Shown: positions 1 to 12,400, numbered from the stretch's first letter. The stretch: 64,000 nucleotides of DNA from Citrus sinensis (GCF_022201045.2 NC_068559.1:20777501-20841500); one strand, 5' to 3'. Program-made: numbers and translations. Notes: generated by a model from the sequence alone, not told the origin.

Positions 1-901
1 TTTTGCTCAATCTTTATACAGCTTAATAGTTATTATTGTATACACGATATCTAGATTTCTTTTGAGTTAACCCTTAAAAAAAATTGTAAAATTAAAAAAA
101 AAAAGAAAAAAAATGTGTGTTGCTACATATGGAGGCTCATCTAACTAGTAGATATGGAAGATTATTTAGAGCCCTAAAAGACGATGGAAATGACATCTTT
201 GATTCGTTTGAGTCTTTCTAGCCATCCCTTTTATCAAATATCCATAGTTAACCCTTTTGAGCCTTTAAAAAAAATATATAAAAAAAAAACTTTTCTTTGT
301 CAAACTTATCATCTTGACCCACTTCGATTTGGAGTATTACCCAATATCTTACAAGTTCCATCACCTATTTATGTTTGAGAAAAATGTAAATAAATATTTT
401 GTATAGTGAAGTTATGCCCAACAAAAGCAAAAAAAAAAATTGTTTTAAAAAAAAGATAAATAAAGTGGGTTGACTAGCATTTTTGTTTGACTTGAGATCG
501 TATTATTTCTAAGCTGAAGGCATATTTCTTTTATCTTGGTGAGAGCATGTGATATCATTTCTTTATTATTTTCTCTCAATTACCATTCATTGGAGTAACT
601 ATTTTTATTGGGTTTAATTTCTTTGTGAGACTGTCACTACTTCCAAAGAGATTTTGGGGTTTGACATGTCATTCTTGAAAGTAACTATAACAAAGTCTAC
701 TAGGCTGATTCATATGGATGGTTGATGTGGGTGTGATGTTCCTTTAGACTGGAGATAATGCTTATACTTTTATTTGATTGCTATAATTAATCTGATTGAA
801 TAAACATGAGTGTTTCTAAAATTAAAAAAAAAATCATTTTGGATTTGAATTTTGTTTTCGCTTTATTTGCTAGGGACTAGCAATAAGCTGGTTGGGGGGT
901 G
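1..901. other. AT-rich intergenic DNA
   Basis: This stretch is AT-rich with many short A and T runs. The open frames are short and look random. I see no supported gene, RNA or complete repeat here. Confidence 0.5.
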
Positions 902-2092
902 TGTTGAGTGTTAGAACATGTATATTTGTAAAGGAGAAAATCGTCATTTTACACTACAAGTTTTACTAACACCCTTACTTTTATGTATTTAACCTTCTTT
1001 TGATTTAATTCCGTGTATTTTATTTTAATTAAGTATTTTATGTATTTTAGGGACATCATAGTCATTTCACAATAAACGAGAGATCAGACGGCAAAACGGA
1101 CTTCAATTTTGAACTCAGGACAGTCGAAAACCTTAGGAAGAGCATAAAAGGAAAAATGACACTGTTTACATGTACGGTACTATTCACGTGTACGGTACTG
1201 TCTACGTTACTGTTCACGACACTGTTCACATAGACAGATCGATGACGTGGCATTGACCGATGATGTGGCATTGACTGATGACTGATGAGGTGTGACAATC
1301 TTGTTGGACTAAAATTCTTATGTACTGTTGATGGTGACGTGGCAGCATATCAGTGGACCAAAAATCTTGCGTACGGTACATGCATCACACAGGATTATTT
1401 TCAACCAAACCGTGTTATTGTTCAACTCGGGTCAAATCGTGTTACTGTTCATCCGCGTGGTCAAATCGCGTACTGTTGACTGATGACGTGGCGCAATCCT
1501 AAGCGTCCAAACTGTTTTTAATCCGATGGCCATGATTTACTCCATGTATCTATAAAAAGGGGGCCTCTCCCTCCCCTAATTTGATATCTCTGAATCCATT
1601 TTTGGGATCCATTTTCTGTAATTCCTTCTCTATCTTGTATTTTCTACATATTTTAATAAATTTTTATTTTGCCCCTAGTTCAATTATGAGTAGCTAATTT
1701 TCTTTCAAGCTTGGGTTGAAGGTGAAGTCTCAACAAGTGTCATGGGCTTAATTTGGTAAATTTATTTTCTCTTCCCGTCTAGTTTTTGTGGATGTTTTAA
1801 CTTCTCGTCGACAAATAATAATAATCTTGTCTAGATACCGCCTTGGTTACACCGGCTCTCTAGTATAAGGTTATTATTATTTGACACGATAAGCCCTTAG
1901 GACCATATTGATTAGAGTGTGGTTCATGAGGTGTGGATTCCCCCCTCATAATTTAATTGGTATTAATAAGGAATATTTAGCCCATAGTGCATGTTGATAC
2001 GGATCTAGATACCCAAGTACGTCATTTCAATAGATTTTTCTTCAAGTTATTCTCGCCATCTCAATTCTAATTTTAGAATTTATTCTCTAAAA
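902..2092 (+). mobile_element. LTR-like retrotransposon remnant
   Basis: The segment is laid out like a long plant LTR. A promoter-like region holds several short repeats of the type GATGACGTGGCATTGAC and ACTGTTCACG at about 1140-1500. A TATA box (TATAAAAAGG) lies at 1551-1560 and an AATAAA signal at 1655-1660. T-rich and GGTTGAAGGTGAAG-like U5 sequence follows. A possible TG start lies near 903 (TGTTGAGTGTTAGAACA). The right edge is unclear because a second LTR begins at 2093. No coding sequence or partner LTR is visible, so this is probably a solo or truncated LTR. The boundaries are inferred. Confidence 0.4.
1551..1560 (+). promoter_or_regulatory. TATA box of LTR-like remnant
   Basis: TATAAAAAGG lies about 95 bp before an AATAAA signal. 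This spacing suits the U3-R-U5 layout of an LTR. Confidence 0.4.
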
Positions 2093-2638
2093 TGTTGGAA
2101 TATTTTATAGTGGCCCACGTGCCACATTATTAAATTAGTAATAATAAAATAAATTATGGGTTGAAATCCTTTTGGTAAATTGAGAAAAACTAACAGCCCA
2201 CTTTGATGGAAAGTGAGAATTATGGTTTTATTAAAATTAGTTTTCTCTCCACCCAAAATATAAAATGATATCACATTAATTTTTTCTCCATCAGAAAGTA
2301 AGTCAATTGAGAAAAACTAACTGCCCACTTTAATGGAAAGTGAGAATTATGGTTTTATTAAAATTGGTTTTCTCTCCACCCAAAATATAAAATGATATCA
2401 CATTAATTTTTTCTCCATCAAAAAGCGAGTCATTATAAAAGGGTCAAAAGAGATAAATCAACTTTGCTAATCTTTAACTCTTGGTAGTGAGATTTAATTA
2501 AGAAAAATTATTATGGATCAAGATATATTTTCTCTCAATTATAATGATGTGAAAATCATAATATTTTATGATTTTATGAACTAAAGTTTATTCAAATTAA
2601 GATTTATTTACTTTATGGAAATTGTAAAAATTCCAACA
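2093..2638. mobile_element. Copia-like solo LTR
   Basis: The segment begins TGTTGGAAT and ends ATTCCAACA. These are perfect 9-bp inverted termini with the TG...CA ends of an LTR. No internal retrotransposon sequence adjoins either end, so this is most likely a solo LTR of about 546 bp. The flanks (TAAAA left, CCATG right) do not form a target duplication. That fits recombination between two copies, or decay. An internal 127-bp tandem duplication is listed separately. Confidence 0.65.
2178..2431. repeat. 127-bp tandem duplication inside solo LTR
   Basis: Two adjacent copies start near 2178 and 2305. Each holds TGAGAAAAACTAAC, AAGTGAGAATTATGG and the AAAATGATATCACATTAA block. They differ at only a few positions. 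Confidence 0.85.
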
Positions 2639-4257
2639 CCATGCAGTTCTCTAATGAGTGCTGCTATTGAGACTCAGGAACGACAAAAGGAAGACAGAAA
2701 CGGCAGCACATGCTGTCGTTTTCTATCCTCTCTCTTTCGAAAATGAGCATGCGTGAATTTTAAGTTAGACCCACAATCAATTTAAAAAATTAAATTAAAC
2801 ATAATGTGTGAGCCAATAAAGCATTAACAAGAATTTTTTTTCCTCTCTCATCTCTCTTTTAGCTGGAATAGAAACCACAAACTCACTCACGCACGCACTT
2901 TTTACTTCCCTTTTGACAAACAACAGAATCACACCCACAATCAACAATCAACCACGCACTCTTACTTTCCGTTTGACAAACCACATACGACGGACGAGCC
3001 CACAGACGACGGACCACCACCATCACGTGATCGAGGGAGTAGAACTCACGCGGTGGTGCGTTGGAGCCGCGGTTCTTTCGAGCTAAAAGGTCGGCGTTCC
3101 TGTTGGTTTTCGTCGGCGAGGATGGTAGGGAAACGACAGTCGGCTTCCAAGCTTCAGATCAATACCTTGGTCGGCCGGTGGAGTTGCCGGGATCGTGAAA
3201 TCCAATCGGGTCACGTTCGTGGGTCGGGTCGAGTTCGCGGTTTTTGAGCTAAATCGACGGCGTTCTTGTTGGTTTTCGGCGGCAAGGATGGCAGGGAAAC
3301 GAGGGCCGACTTCCAAGCTTCAGATCAATACCTTGATTGGCCGGAGGAGTGGCCGGGATCGTGAAATCCAACCGGGTCACGTTCGCAGGTCGGGTTCGTG
3401 GGTCAAACTAGGTCAACCTCTCTCCCTTCTCATCTCCTCATCCACTCACAAAGTGCCACACCACGGCTCCCCTTAGGCAGGTTGTTGCTGCTTGAATTTT
3501 TTTTGCTAGAAGTGTTACTGGGATTTTTTTTGCTGAAAGTGTTACTGGTGCTGGAATTGATGCTGGAGTTGTTGCAGTTGGAAATTTTTTTTTTTTTTTG
3601 TGTTTGTGTGTTTTTGTTTGTCTCTGTTTCTATTCCTGTCTCAACTACAAGCTTCTATAATAAGTGTTTGGCCTCGACACAAAATCAATGTTTGTAATAG
3701 AGATAATCAATAAAAGTCAGTTCAGTTTTCCAATTTTGTCAGTTTGGCCTAGGCACAAAATTTTTTATGTTCTGATTTATTTTCGAAACAGAGCAGAGCT
3801 CACAACGTGCTGCCCAGCTGAAATGAATTGAAGCAAAGCAGAGTGACATCGTTTGATGAAAAGGGAATGCTCACACGGTGCTAAGCTGAAATTAAGAGGA
3901 AAAAGAATTAAAATTAGTTTCTTATCCTCTCTATCTCTCTGGGGAGATTTGCTGAATAAAGTATAAGGAAAAAGATAAAATGAAAAAATTTGAGCTGCTT
4001 TTTCATTTTATTATTTTTTATTTTATTATTTATTATAGTCCCACGCATTTTTTAATTAGTATAAGACAACACGTGAAACCACGCTAATTTTTATCGTCCT
4101 TTAATTTTCCTTTAGTTTGTTTACCATTGTCCTTTAATTTTCCTTTAGTTTGTTTACCATTTTCCTTCTCTAATAATTGACAAATCAGCATAAAAAGAAT
4201 ACACCGAATAGAGTACAACTTGAGCGTTTGTTTTCGATATGCATTTCTTTCAATGAC
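2639..4257. other. Intergenic DNA with local duplications, no supported gene
   Basis: This region is AT-rich except for a GC-rich island at about 3000-3420. I see no gene with a convincing start, splice pattern or known domain. Visible structure includes the 166-bp duplication at 3080-3411 and a perfect 33-bp head-to-tail duplication at 4097-4162 (TCCTTTAATTTTCC and following). It may be old transposon sequence. Confidence 0.4.
3080..3411. repeat. 166-bp GC-rich tandem duplication
   Basis: Copy 1 starts at GAGCTAAAAGGTCGGCGTT (about 3080) and copy 2 at GAGCTAAATCGACGGCGTT (about 3246). Both hold TTCCAAGCTTCAGATCAA and GGGATCGTGAAATCCAA. The copies have diverged by substitutions, so the duplication is not recent. 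Confidence 0.8.
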
Positions 4258-4895
4258 GAGTGCTAGCAACAGTCGCCGTTATGGGCGACTGTTTCAGTCG
4301 CTTGTTTCTTGTGTTGACACGTGTTTTTCTTTTCAGTTCATTTATAGCTATTTAATTTTACCATAATATCCTTATTAAATCTTCTTCCACGAAGCGCTTT
4401 TTTTTATTTAAACCAATCATCCATAATCCATTTATGACCATCACTCAATTCATTTTCTCTCTGCAGGCCAAACCAAACCCAACACCATAACAGAACCGCT
4501 TTCCCAAGCGTGAAAGAGAAAGAGAGAATAATGGAGGATGCGGCTCTCCATTTTATGGTGGTAGCAGAGGAATCCCATGCATCCATCCGCCTTTTTCTAT
4601 GAAGCTTTAATTTAATAAGTTCTTATGAAAATTTTTCTTTTTAGAAAAAGTTAAACAAAAACCCAGCTTAAGAGATGACTATCCTGAAATTTGCAAGACT
4701 TCTGATTTTTTTTTTTTTGGTGTTATACTGAAGATTTTATTTATAAGCAGATCTAAGCCCTTTTTGAATGGTTGAAAAAATTGGAGCAACTTTTTGTTGG
4801 GTGGGTATTTTTGTTGGGGAAGAATGAAAGTGGTTCGAAGAGTTATTGATGAGTAATGGGTGAGAGTGAATTTGAGAGTGAGGATAATGGCCATT

Positions 4896-4900
4896 GATGA
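4896..4900. repeat. Target site duplication GATGA (left) of Tat element 1
   Basis: GATGA lies directly before the left LTR. The same five bases lie directly after the right LTR at 15956-15960. A 5-bp duplication is normal for Ty3/gypsy integration. Confidence 0.95.
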
Positions 4901-5715
4901 TGTTGATGCAGGATTCTGGTTCTCCTCGTTCTACGACCAGGATCTCTGCTCGATCAACTTCACCGCGACCAGGAGGTCTCCTCGTAAGGCTTCTTCTCCA
5001 GAGGTTCCTGCGCACAAAGACAAGTCAGAGTGCGCCGGTTATTTTCCCGGCGCAAACCCTCCGACGCTCAAGTCAGATATGAAGGTTCGGGGAACGTTTG
5101 CCACAGATCTTATGGCTTTTTCCCGGTTTTCCCTTCTTTTGAATTTCTTTTCTAATCTCAAAAATACCAACCCCTTTACCTTCGTTGGCTACCTTTTTAT
5201 AGGCTTCCTCTGAATCCCAGTTTTCCACTTTTTTCGAGACGGTATGGGACTCTGACTGCTGCGTTGTGGGAAAACGTGGGATCTTGCGTGTTACGCCACG
5301 GTTCTGGGGAAAGCGTGGCTGTCGTGGTTCCGTGAGATCTTGTTTCCGCTTTTTGGGGGACGGTATGGGGCTCCGACTGCTGCGTTATGCTGCGTTATGG
5401 GTAAACGTGGGATCTTGCGTGTTCCGCCGTGGTTCTGGGGAAAGCGTGGCTGTCGTGCCTAGATTCTCGGGCTGGAGAGCGTGTCTTGCCAACTGCCGTC
5501 GACCGGGTCTCCTCGCCTCTCGACCTATAGCCGGAATGGCCTTATGCCTCTTACAGGAAATTGGCCTCGCGGATGACGTGCTCGTGGACGAGCAGGATAT
5601 TTCTGCTCCTGTTCCCCCACGCACCAGGCTTTTACGGAACACACCGGTTCGCAGAGCCCTGCCATCAGACATCTGCTCACCATGCCTGGTCTCGTTGACG
5701 TATTTCTCCCAAACA
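4901..5715 (-). repeat. 3' LTR of Tat element 1
   Basis: On the plus strand it runs from TGTTGATGCAGG to TTTCTCCCAAACA. On the element strand that is TGTTTGGGAG to CATCAACA. It is the same length as the right LTR, with about eight substitutions. It contains the TATA sequence (plus CCTTTTTATA at 5192-5201) and two diverged copies of the GTTCTGGGGAAAGCGTGGC module that is tandemly amplified in element 2. Confidence 0.95.
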
Positions 5716-5732
5716 CCGGTCCCCCAGTTTCT
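5716..5732 (-). other. Polypurine tract of Tat element 1
   Basis: On the minus strand, AGAAACTGGGGGACCGG directly precedes the 3' LTR. This is the expected plus-strand DNA priming site for reverse transcription. Element 2 has the same sequence at 38939-38955. Confidence 0.75.
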
Positions 5733-6067
5733 GGTGTTGGGTAATGTAGTGGACCAGCAGTAGAAACTCGTTAGTACTCGCTCGCGTGGGATTGGAAAAG
5801 GCTGCCAAAAGTCGTGTCGCATTTAATTGCGGACGAAGTGACGTGGCGGGAATCAGCCCCTCCATTTGAATTTCAGATCTGCGGTTGCAAGATTCTCGGG
5901 ATATGTGTCATTAAATACTGGCAGCCCAAGAGTTTGCTTCTCAGTAAGAAAAACCCAAAATCCTCAAACACGAACTCGCCTTTTTCTCTCTTCTTGTCTC
6001 CCCGGCGAACGAAACTCGGCACTACAGCTTTCACCGATCTCTCTCTCTGACCGAGTCCCGGCTTCAG

Positions 6068-6170
6068 GTATTTCTTCTATTTTCTCGGTATTGGTTAGTT
6101 GTAGATAATTTCCTTTCTCTCTGCTTTGCTTGAGGTTGTAGTTGGCGGTGGTGTTTTGGTTAGAACTTAG
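6068..6170 (+). other. Candidate 5'-UTR intron of antisense gene, element 1
   Basis: The donor is TTCAG/GTATTT and the acceptor ACTTAG/GAT, four bases before the ATG at 6174. Element 2 keeps the same arrangement (39302-39397). This is a splice-site reading only, with no transcript evidence. Confidence 0.45.
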
Positions 6171-6173
6171 GAT

Positions 6174-8241
6174 ATGTCGAAGGGTAAGGAGAAAGTCGTT
6201 GAGGTTGGTGACGACGAACTAGGTTTCTTGCCTAGTCTGCTCGCTGATTCTGCTTTTGACCCCGGGGCCCCCTTAGAACCCACTAGGTCTAGTGTCGGGA
6301 CTAGCGCTAGGAGGATGTCCCCCCTAAACGACCTCCACGAGCGGAAGTAGTGGTGAAGAGGGACCTTCTGGCTCGGAAGACACCCTAAGTGAGGATCAAG
6401 GAGGTGATTCTGGTGAGGAATCTTCACCAAGAGCGCCGCGACCAGAGAGGCGCAGCACAGTAGGAGGTAGAGCCTCGTTGCGGGATTATGCTATTGATTA
6501 CATGACCTGCACAACCACATTCAACAAGCTGGATGACCTCCGGCTCAGGTATAGCATTCCTGGTGAAATTCCTCTCAAGATCCCAGGAAAGAAGGATACA
6601 CCTAGCCGGCCTCCTAGGGGATACGTTACCCTGTTTCTGGAAAGCTTTAAGTTTGGGCTAAGGTGTCCCTTACAACCCTACTTTGCCCGTATACTTAACG
6701 GGCTGAATCTGGCTCCTGGTCAGCTGAACCCCAATGGGTGGAGAGTGCTCTCTGGTCTGTTCATATTGTGGGACAGATGTTGCCAGAGCGAGCCCACGAT
6801 TGATGAGGTGAAGCACCTATACCAGCTAAAGAGCAGCCCTAAAGATGCCGGTTGGTACTACTTCCAATCTAGTACCAAGAGCAGGAAACCCATAACTGAT
6901 CTTCCAACTGGTGGTGGTGGGACTTGGAAGAGGAAATTCTTTTTTGCTGGGGGTCATTGGGGTCAAGTTGCACGGATTGACGGGAACGATTATCGCGTCC
7001 CACCCCGTTTCGTGGTCCCAGGTTGCCTGCTCGCTTTAGATGTCTTGTATCCATAATTGTTCTTGCTTTATTGGCTTGTCTCTAACCAAGTGTCCATTTC
7101 CAATCTGCTCGTTTGTGTTGTAGTTTCCTGGGGTGTTCATTTCCCGCTCCAACCTGGTCAGCTTAAACGGGTCGAGGCTGTACTGGCCAATTCCTGCTCG
7201 AGCCGAGAACTGCTATCTACATACAACTTCCTCGAGTCTCGGTTGATACTTCCTGGCCATAAGATGGAGGACGCAGTGATTGGAGCTCTGACCAGGAAAC
7301 GCTCTCGGCCTCCAACAACCAAGAGGGACCAGAACAAAGATGCTCCTGCTGCGAAGTGAAAGAACATCGTGCAGCAGGTTCCTCCCTTGCAGGCTCTTCC
7401 TCCTGCTCCTGCTAAAGTCGGGGAATCTAGTGGAGCAGCCACTGATCATGTTTCCTCTTCTCCACCTGTTGTGCCTCGGTCTCGCTTACCCGACAGCCGA
7501 CCAGAACACTTGGTTCCCTATCTCAATGAGTTGTCTAAACTCGTGAGCAAGAAGGACCTGGAGGACTTTGATGGTTGTACCCTGGGCGAGCTGGTGGGAG
7601 CCATGCAGTATAGCGCTTTCCATCTCAGCTGCATGACCACCTACTATAAGGCCAAGGTTGGCCGTTACGACAGGAAGATGAAGGAGGACATTCAATCGGC
7701 GACGACCAGAGCTGACGTTGCCGAGAAAAAAGCGGGGGAGCTAAACGTTGAGAACCTCAAGCTGATAGAGCAAGAGTCTCTTGCTCAAGCAAAAGCCATT
7801 ACCCTCGAGGAGGAGTTGACCAAGGTTAAGGAGGATCTGCAAAGGCAGAGGGCTATGTATGAGGCTCAGCTCGAATCTCTCCGCGATTCTCACCGAGCTC
7901 AGGTCGAGAGCTTGGAGGGGGAGGCCGACAACCAGTACGACCAGGGACTTCGGCATTCCTATCGTTGCATCATGGCCGTCCTCGGGAAGCAACACCCTGA
8001 TCTGAAGATGGATGACCTTGCAGCTGGTGTTGCTCAACATATGGACGAAGAGGCGGCCAACGAAGATGCCGAAGGGGTAGAGCCGATCGTGACTGAGGAG
8101 GAAAACTCTCCTCCTCGTGCAATCCCTGCTGATGTTGGCGAGGCGAGCACCCCCCCAAATGCAACTGGTGATACCCCTCCTGCACCTGAGGAGGTCCAGC
8201 CAACCGACGCTGCTGGGCTTACTGATCCACGATCTTCTTGA
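6174..8241 (+). pseudogene. Broken antisense gene of Tat element 1 (putative gypsy-type transposon domain protein)
   Basis: This is the counterpart of the better-preserved gene in element 2, on the strand opposite to gag-pol. The start is MSKGKEKVVEV at 6174. A one-base insertion in a C-run near 6317-6322 shifts the frame. The original frame resumes and runs through the conserved block (YMTC, SIPGEIPLK, CPLQPYF, LNPNGWRVLSGLF) to about 7021. An intron with AG/GTTGCC donor and TTGTAG acceptor fits at 7022-7123 (102 nt). A TGA at 7357-7359 replaces an Arg codon of element 2. The frame then runs to the stop at 8241 through a coiled-coil-rich C-terminus (LEEELTKVKEDLQRQ). The central block resembles the Pfam family called putative gypsy type transposon, from memory and unchecked. 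Its function is unknown. Confidence 0.75.
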
Positions 8242-8308
8242 TATATTTCTTGTATTGTAATGAACAATGTTTGTGAAGATTATCTGCTTTGTTAATTATT
8301 AACAAATT

Positions 8309-8314
8309 AATAAA
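8309..8314 (+). promoter_or_regulatory. AATAAA polyadenylation signal after antisense gene, element 1
   Basis: AATAAA lies 68 bp past the antisense-gene stop and follows a TTGTATTGTAATG-type T/G-rich element. Element 2 keeps it at 41519-41524. Confidence 0.5.
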
Positions 8315-8347
8315 AATGTTTTTGATTACTCTTTTGTGTTTTAATTA

Positions 8348-9270
8348 CGAGAGTCTGCTCATCTTCGTCTGGTCGAGCTGGCTACGGCTTGGTATATGGT
8401 TTTGCCACCTGCCTTAGAAAATTTTCTGATGTTTGGGATTCTGCTCGCCTCCGCGCGGTCGAGCAGATCTTGCCATGTTTGGTTTTTGTTTCGCCATAAA
8501 CAGGCTGTGAGACTTGACGAGCCTTTGCACGTCTTAAAAAATTTTTTTTTTTTTTTAAATGCTTCGGAGTCTGCTCGCCTTCACGTGGTCGAGCAGATCC
8601 TGGCATGCTTGGCTTCTGTCTCGCCATAAACAGGCTTTGAGACTTGGGGAGCCTTTGCATGCCTTAGTGTCTTGTTCGACGCTTGGGGATTCTGCTCGCC
8701 TTCGCGTGGTCGAGCAGATCCTGGCATGCTTGGCTTCTGTCTCGCCATAAAACAGGCTTCGAGACTTGGCGAGCCTTTGCATGCCTTAGGTAATTTCTGC
8801 AAGGATTGGGATTCTGCTCGCCTTCTCGTGGTCGAGCAGATCCTGGCACGCTTGGCTTCTGTCTCGCCATAAGACAGGCTTTGAGACTTTGGTGAGCCTT
8901 TGCATGCCTTTGATTCTTCAAGGATTGGGATTCTGCTCGCCTTTTCGTGGTCGAGCAGATCCTGGCACGCTTGGCTTCTATCTCGCCATAAGACAGGCTT
9001 TGAGACTTTGGTGAGCCTTTGCATGCCTTTGATTCTTCAAGGATTGGGATTCTGCTCGCCTTCTCGTGGTCGAGCAGATCCTGGCACGCTTGGCTTCTGT
9101 CTCGCCATAAGACAGGCTTTGAGACTTTGGTGAGCCTTTGCATGCCTTTGATTCTTCAAGGATTGAGATTCTGCTCGCCTTCTCGTGGTCGAGCAGATCC
9201 TGGCACGCTTGGCTTCTGTCTCGCCATAAGACAGGCTTTGAGACTTTGGTGAGCCTTTGCATGCCTTTGT
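8348..9270. repeat. Tandem hairpin repeat array of Tat element 1
   Basis: There are about eight units of 119-130 bp, the first degenerate. Each has CTGCTCG(CC)...CGAGCAG, an inverted repeat able to form a hairpin. After it come a GCTTGGCTTC...TCTCGCCATAA block and GAGCCTTTGCATGCC. Spacing between marker positions is 130, 121, 122, 119, 119 and 119 bp. The last units are near-identical, so they were recently homogenised or amplified. Confidence 0.9.
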
Positions 9271-9416
9271 GGATTTATCACAGTTTCAAGTGAATGACAT
9301 TCCTCGACGTTCCATTAATGGCAGGATTCGACTTACATGAAATTGTTTGGACAATAAGCGTGAAAGATAAACGGTAATGAACATGAGCAAAAATAGCTTT
9401 CACATGTGAACAAATG

Positions 9417-12400
9417 TTACTGGAAGTATTTTCGGAGGTGTGCTGCGTTCCATGGGCGTTTCACCTCATGGCCGTCCGTGCGAACCAGCTTGTAAGCTCC
9501 GGGTCCCGCTATCTGCTTGACTCTATATGGCCCCTCCCAATTCGATCCCAGCACTCCTTGAGTCGAATCTTTGGTGCTCTGATTCACTCTTCTCAGTACC
9601 CAGTCTCCGACCCTGAATTGCCGTATGTTCACCTTCTGGTTATAATACCGAGCAACCCTCTGTTGGTAAATGACTGATCGCTCGGCTGCTTGCTCCCTCC
9701 TTTCCGTTAGCAGATCAAGATTCAAACATATCTGCTCGTCGTTCTCCTGCTCATTGAAATGATTTTTCCAGTGTGTGGTCGTTCCTATCTCAGCCGGCAC
9801 GACCGCTTCATGTCCGAAAGCCAAAGCGAACGGTGTCTCCCCAGTTGCGGTTTTGTGGGTTGTTCTGTATGCCCATAGCACACCTGACAGCTCGTCAACC
9901 CACGCACCCTTTTTTGCTCCAAGCCTGGTTTTCAAAAGCCTCTTGATGGTCTTGTTGGCTGCTTCTACTTGTCCATTCGATTGAGGGTGAGCAGGCGAGC
10001 AATACTTCAGCTCTATCCCGAGGTTCTGGCAGAAATCCCTGAAGCTGTGATTATCGAACTGCCTGCCATTATCCGTTACCAAGGCATAAGGGATCCCGTA
10101 TCGGCAGACCAGGTTTCTCCACACGAAGTCTGTTGTTTTCTTCTCTGTGATCCTGCTAAGGGCTTCTACCTTTATCCACTTCGTGAAGTAATCTATAGCA
10201 ACTATTGCATGTGTTGCTGCTCCTCGTGCCTTTGGCAATGGGCCGATCAGATCAATTCCCCATTGAGCAAATGGCCAGGGGGAGGTCATGGAGGTGAGCT
10301 TCTCTGGTGGTTGGTTAGAGAAATTTACAAAATTCTGGCAGCTTACACAACTCCTGGTCTTCTCCTGCGCATCCTGGTGCATTGTCGGCCCGAAATATCC
10401 CTGCCTTAGAACCTTGTGGGCCAGGGACCTCCCGCCAGAATGATTTCCGTAAATTCCTTCATGTACTTCTCTCAGTACGTAATCCGCGTCGTCCTCATCC
10501 AAACACCGAAGGAACAGTAGTGTATATCCTCGCCGGTACAGTACCCCATCAATCATCGTGTATCTCGAGGCCTAGGCTCTAATCTTGCGGGCTCGCCCCT
10601 TATCTGGTGGTAATACCCCGTCTCTAAGGTATGAAACTATCGGGTCCCTCCACGAGCACTTTTGTTCTATCCGCAACACCCCCAAATTCTTATCGATACT
10701 TGGGCTGGACTTCACCTCCAGAGGAACCGACTTTGGCATTTTTGGGTCGGCTACTGCTGCCATCCTCGCCAAAATGTCTGCTCGACTATTCTGCTCCCTG
10801 GGGATTTGTATCACCTCCACTGCTTCGAACTTTCCCATCATCTCCCTGACTATCTTCAGGTACTGCTCCATCTTCTCCTCTCTTGGTTGGAATCTTTCAC
10901 TGATATGACTCGCAACCAGCTGGGAATCAGTTCTGATCTTAACTCTGTCTGCTTTCACGGCCTTAGCCAATTCCAGACCTGCTATCAAGGCTTCATACTC
11001 TGCCTGGTTATTCGTGGCTGCAAATTCCAACTTTACAGCATATGAGATCTCTTCCCCCTCTGGGCCTTCCAAGACAATCCCCGCTCCTGAGCCCCGCTCA
11101 CCTGATGACCCATCCACAGACATCTGCCATACTTGAGTTTCGTCATTGCCTATATCTGCATCTTGTTGATCTAAGCATACTTCGGGCTCTGTGAATTCAG
11201 CCACGAAATCGGCCATTGCCTGGGCTTTCATCGTTGCGCGGGGTTTATAGTCTATGTCGAACTCGCTCAGCTCTACAGCCCACTTGACGAGCCTACCAGA
11301 GGCATCTGGCTTGTGCAGAGTTTGACGTAGTGGCTGGTTTGTTATTACCGAGACTGGGAATGCTTGAAAATATGGCCTCAACTTCCGAACAGCAACCACA
11401 AGGGCAAGTGCCCATTTCTCCAACGGTGGGTATCTGGTCTCAGCGTCGAACAGGGCCTTGCTGGTGTAGTATATCGGATACTGAACTCCTTCTTCCTCTC
11501 TCACCAGAACAGAACTAGCGGCCCGATCCGATACCGCCAAATACAGATACAACTTGTCCCCATCCCTCGGTGTGGACAGCAGCGGAGCTTGCTGCAAGTA
11601 TTGCTTCAAGTTCCGGAAGGCTTCCTCGCATTCTAGGGTCCATTCCGTTTTCTTTCCCCTCCTTATCACTTGAAAGAATGTCTGACACTTATCTGTAGCC
11701 TTGGATATGAATCTGCTCAACGCCGCCAACCTCCCCGTGAGGCTCTGCAACTCCTTCAGGTTACGAGGAGACGTCATTTGCACAATCGCCTGGATTTTCT
11801 CGGGATTCGCTTCAATCCCCCTATGGCTCACCATGAATCCAAGGAATTTCCCTGACTCGACCCCAAAAGCACACTTCTCCGGGTTGAGCTTCATCTTATA
11901 CTTCATCAAAAGCTCAAACGTCTCCTCGAGGTGTCTGACATGTTCCTTCGGGATCTTGGACTTGGTGATCATGTCATCCACGTACACCTCCATGGTTTTC
12001 CCAATCAACGGCTTAAAGACTTTGTTCACCAGCCTTTGATAGGTGGCCCCAGCATTTTTGAGACCGAATGGCATCACCCTGTAACAGAACAAACCTTGGT
12101 TAGTGATGAAAGCCGTGCTCTCCTCATCCTGCTCGTACATGGGGATCTGGTTGTATCCCGAGAATGCGTCCATGAAGCTGAGCAGACCATGTCCAGCCGT
12201 TGAATCTACTAGCTGATCGATCTTTGGTAAAGGGAAGCTGTCTTTTGGGCACGCCTTATTGAGGTCTGTGAAATCCACACACATCCTCCACTTGCCGTTT
12301 GCCTTCTTTACCAACACCACATTCGATATCCACTCAGGGTAACTGACTTCCCGAATTAACCCTGCTCTCAAGAGCTTCTCCACCTCGCCATTTATAGCCT

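Noticed and set aside
2088-2643. Target duplication for the 2093-2638 solo LTR
   Set aside because: The flanking 5-mers TAAAA and CCATG do not match.
4679-4894. Minus-strand frame beginning MAIILTLKFTL next to the left LTR, possibly a first exon split from its promoter
   Set aside because: It is not recognised, it ends in a poly-A-coded Lys run and no downstream exons are convincing. It lies inside the inferred inverted-repeat element. Kept only as a possibility.
5266-5763. 165-codon plus-strand frame in the LTR (also at 15506-16009)
   Set aside because: It lies in LTR sequence, crosses the LTR edge and has no homology that I recognise.
8382-9262. Open frames of 60-160 codons in the element 1 array
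   Set aside because: They are the same artefact of tandem repeats, and no frame is shared consistently between units.
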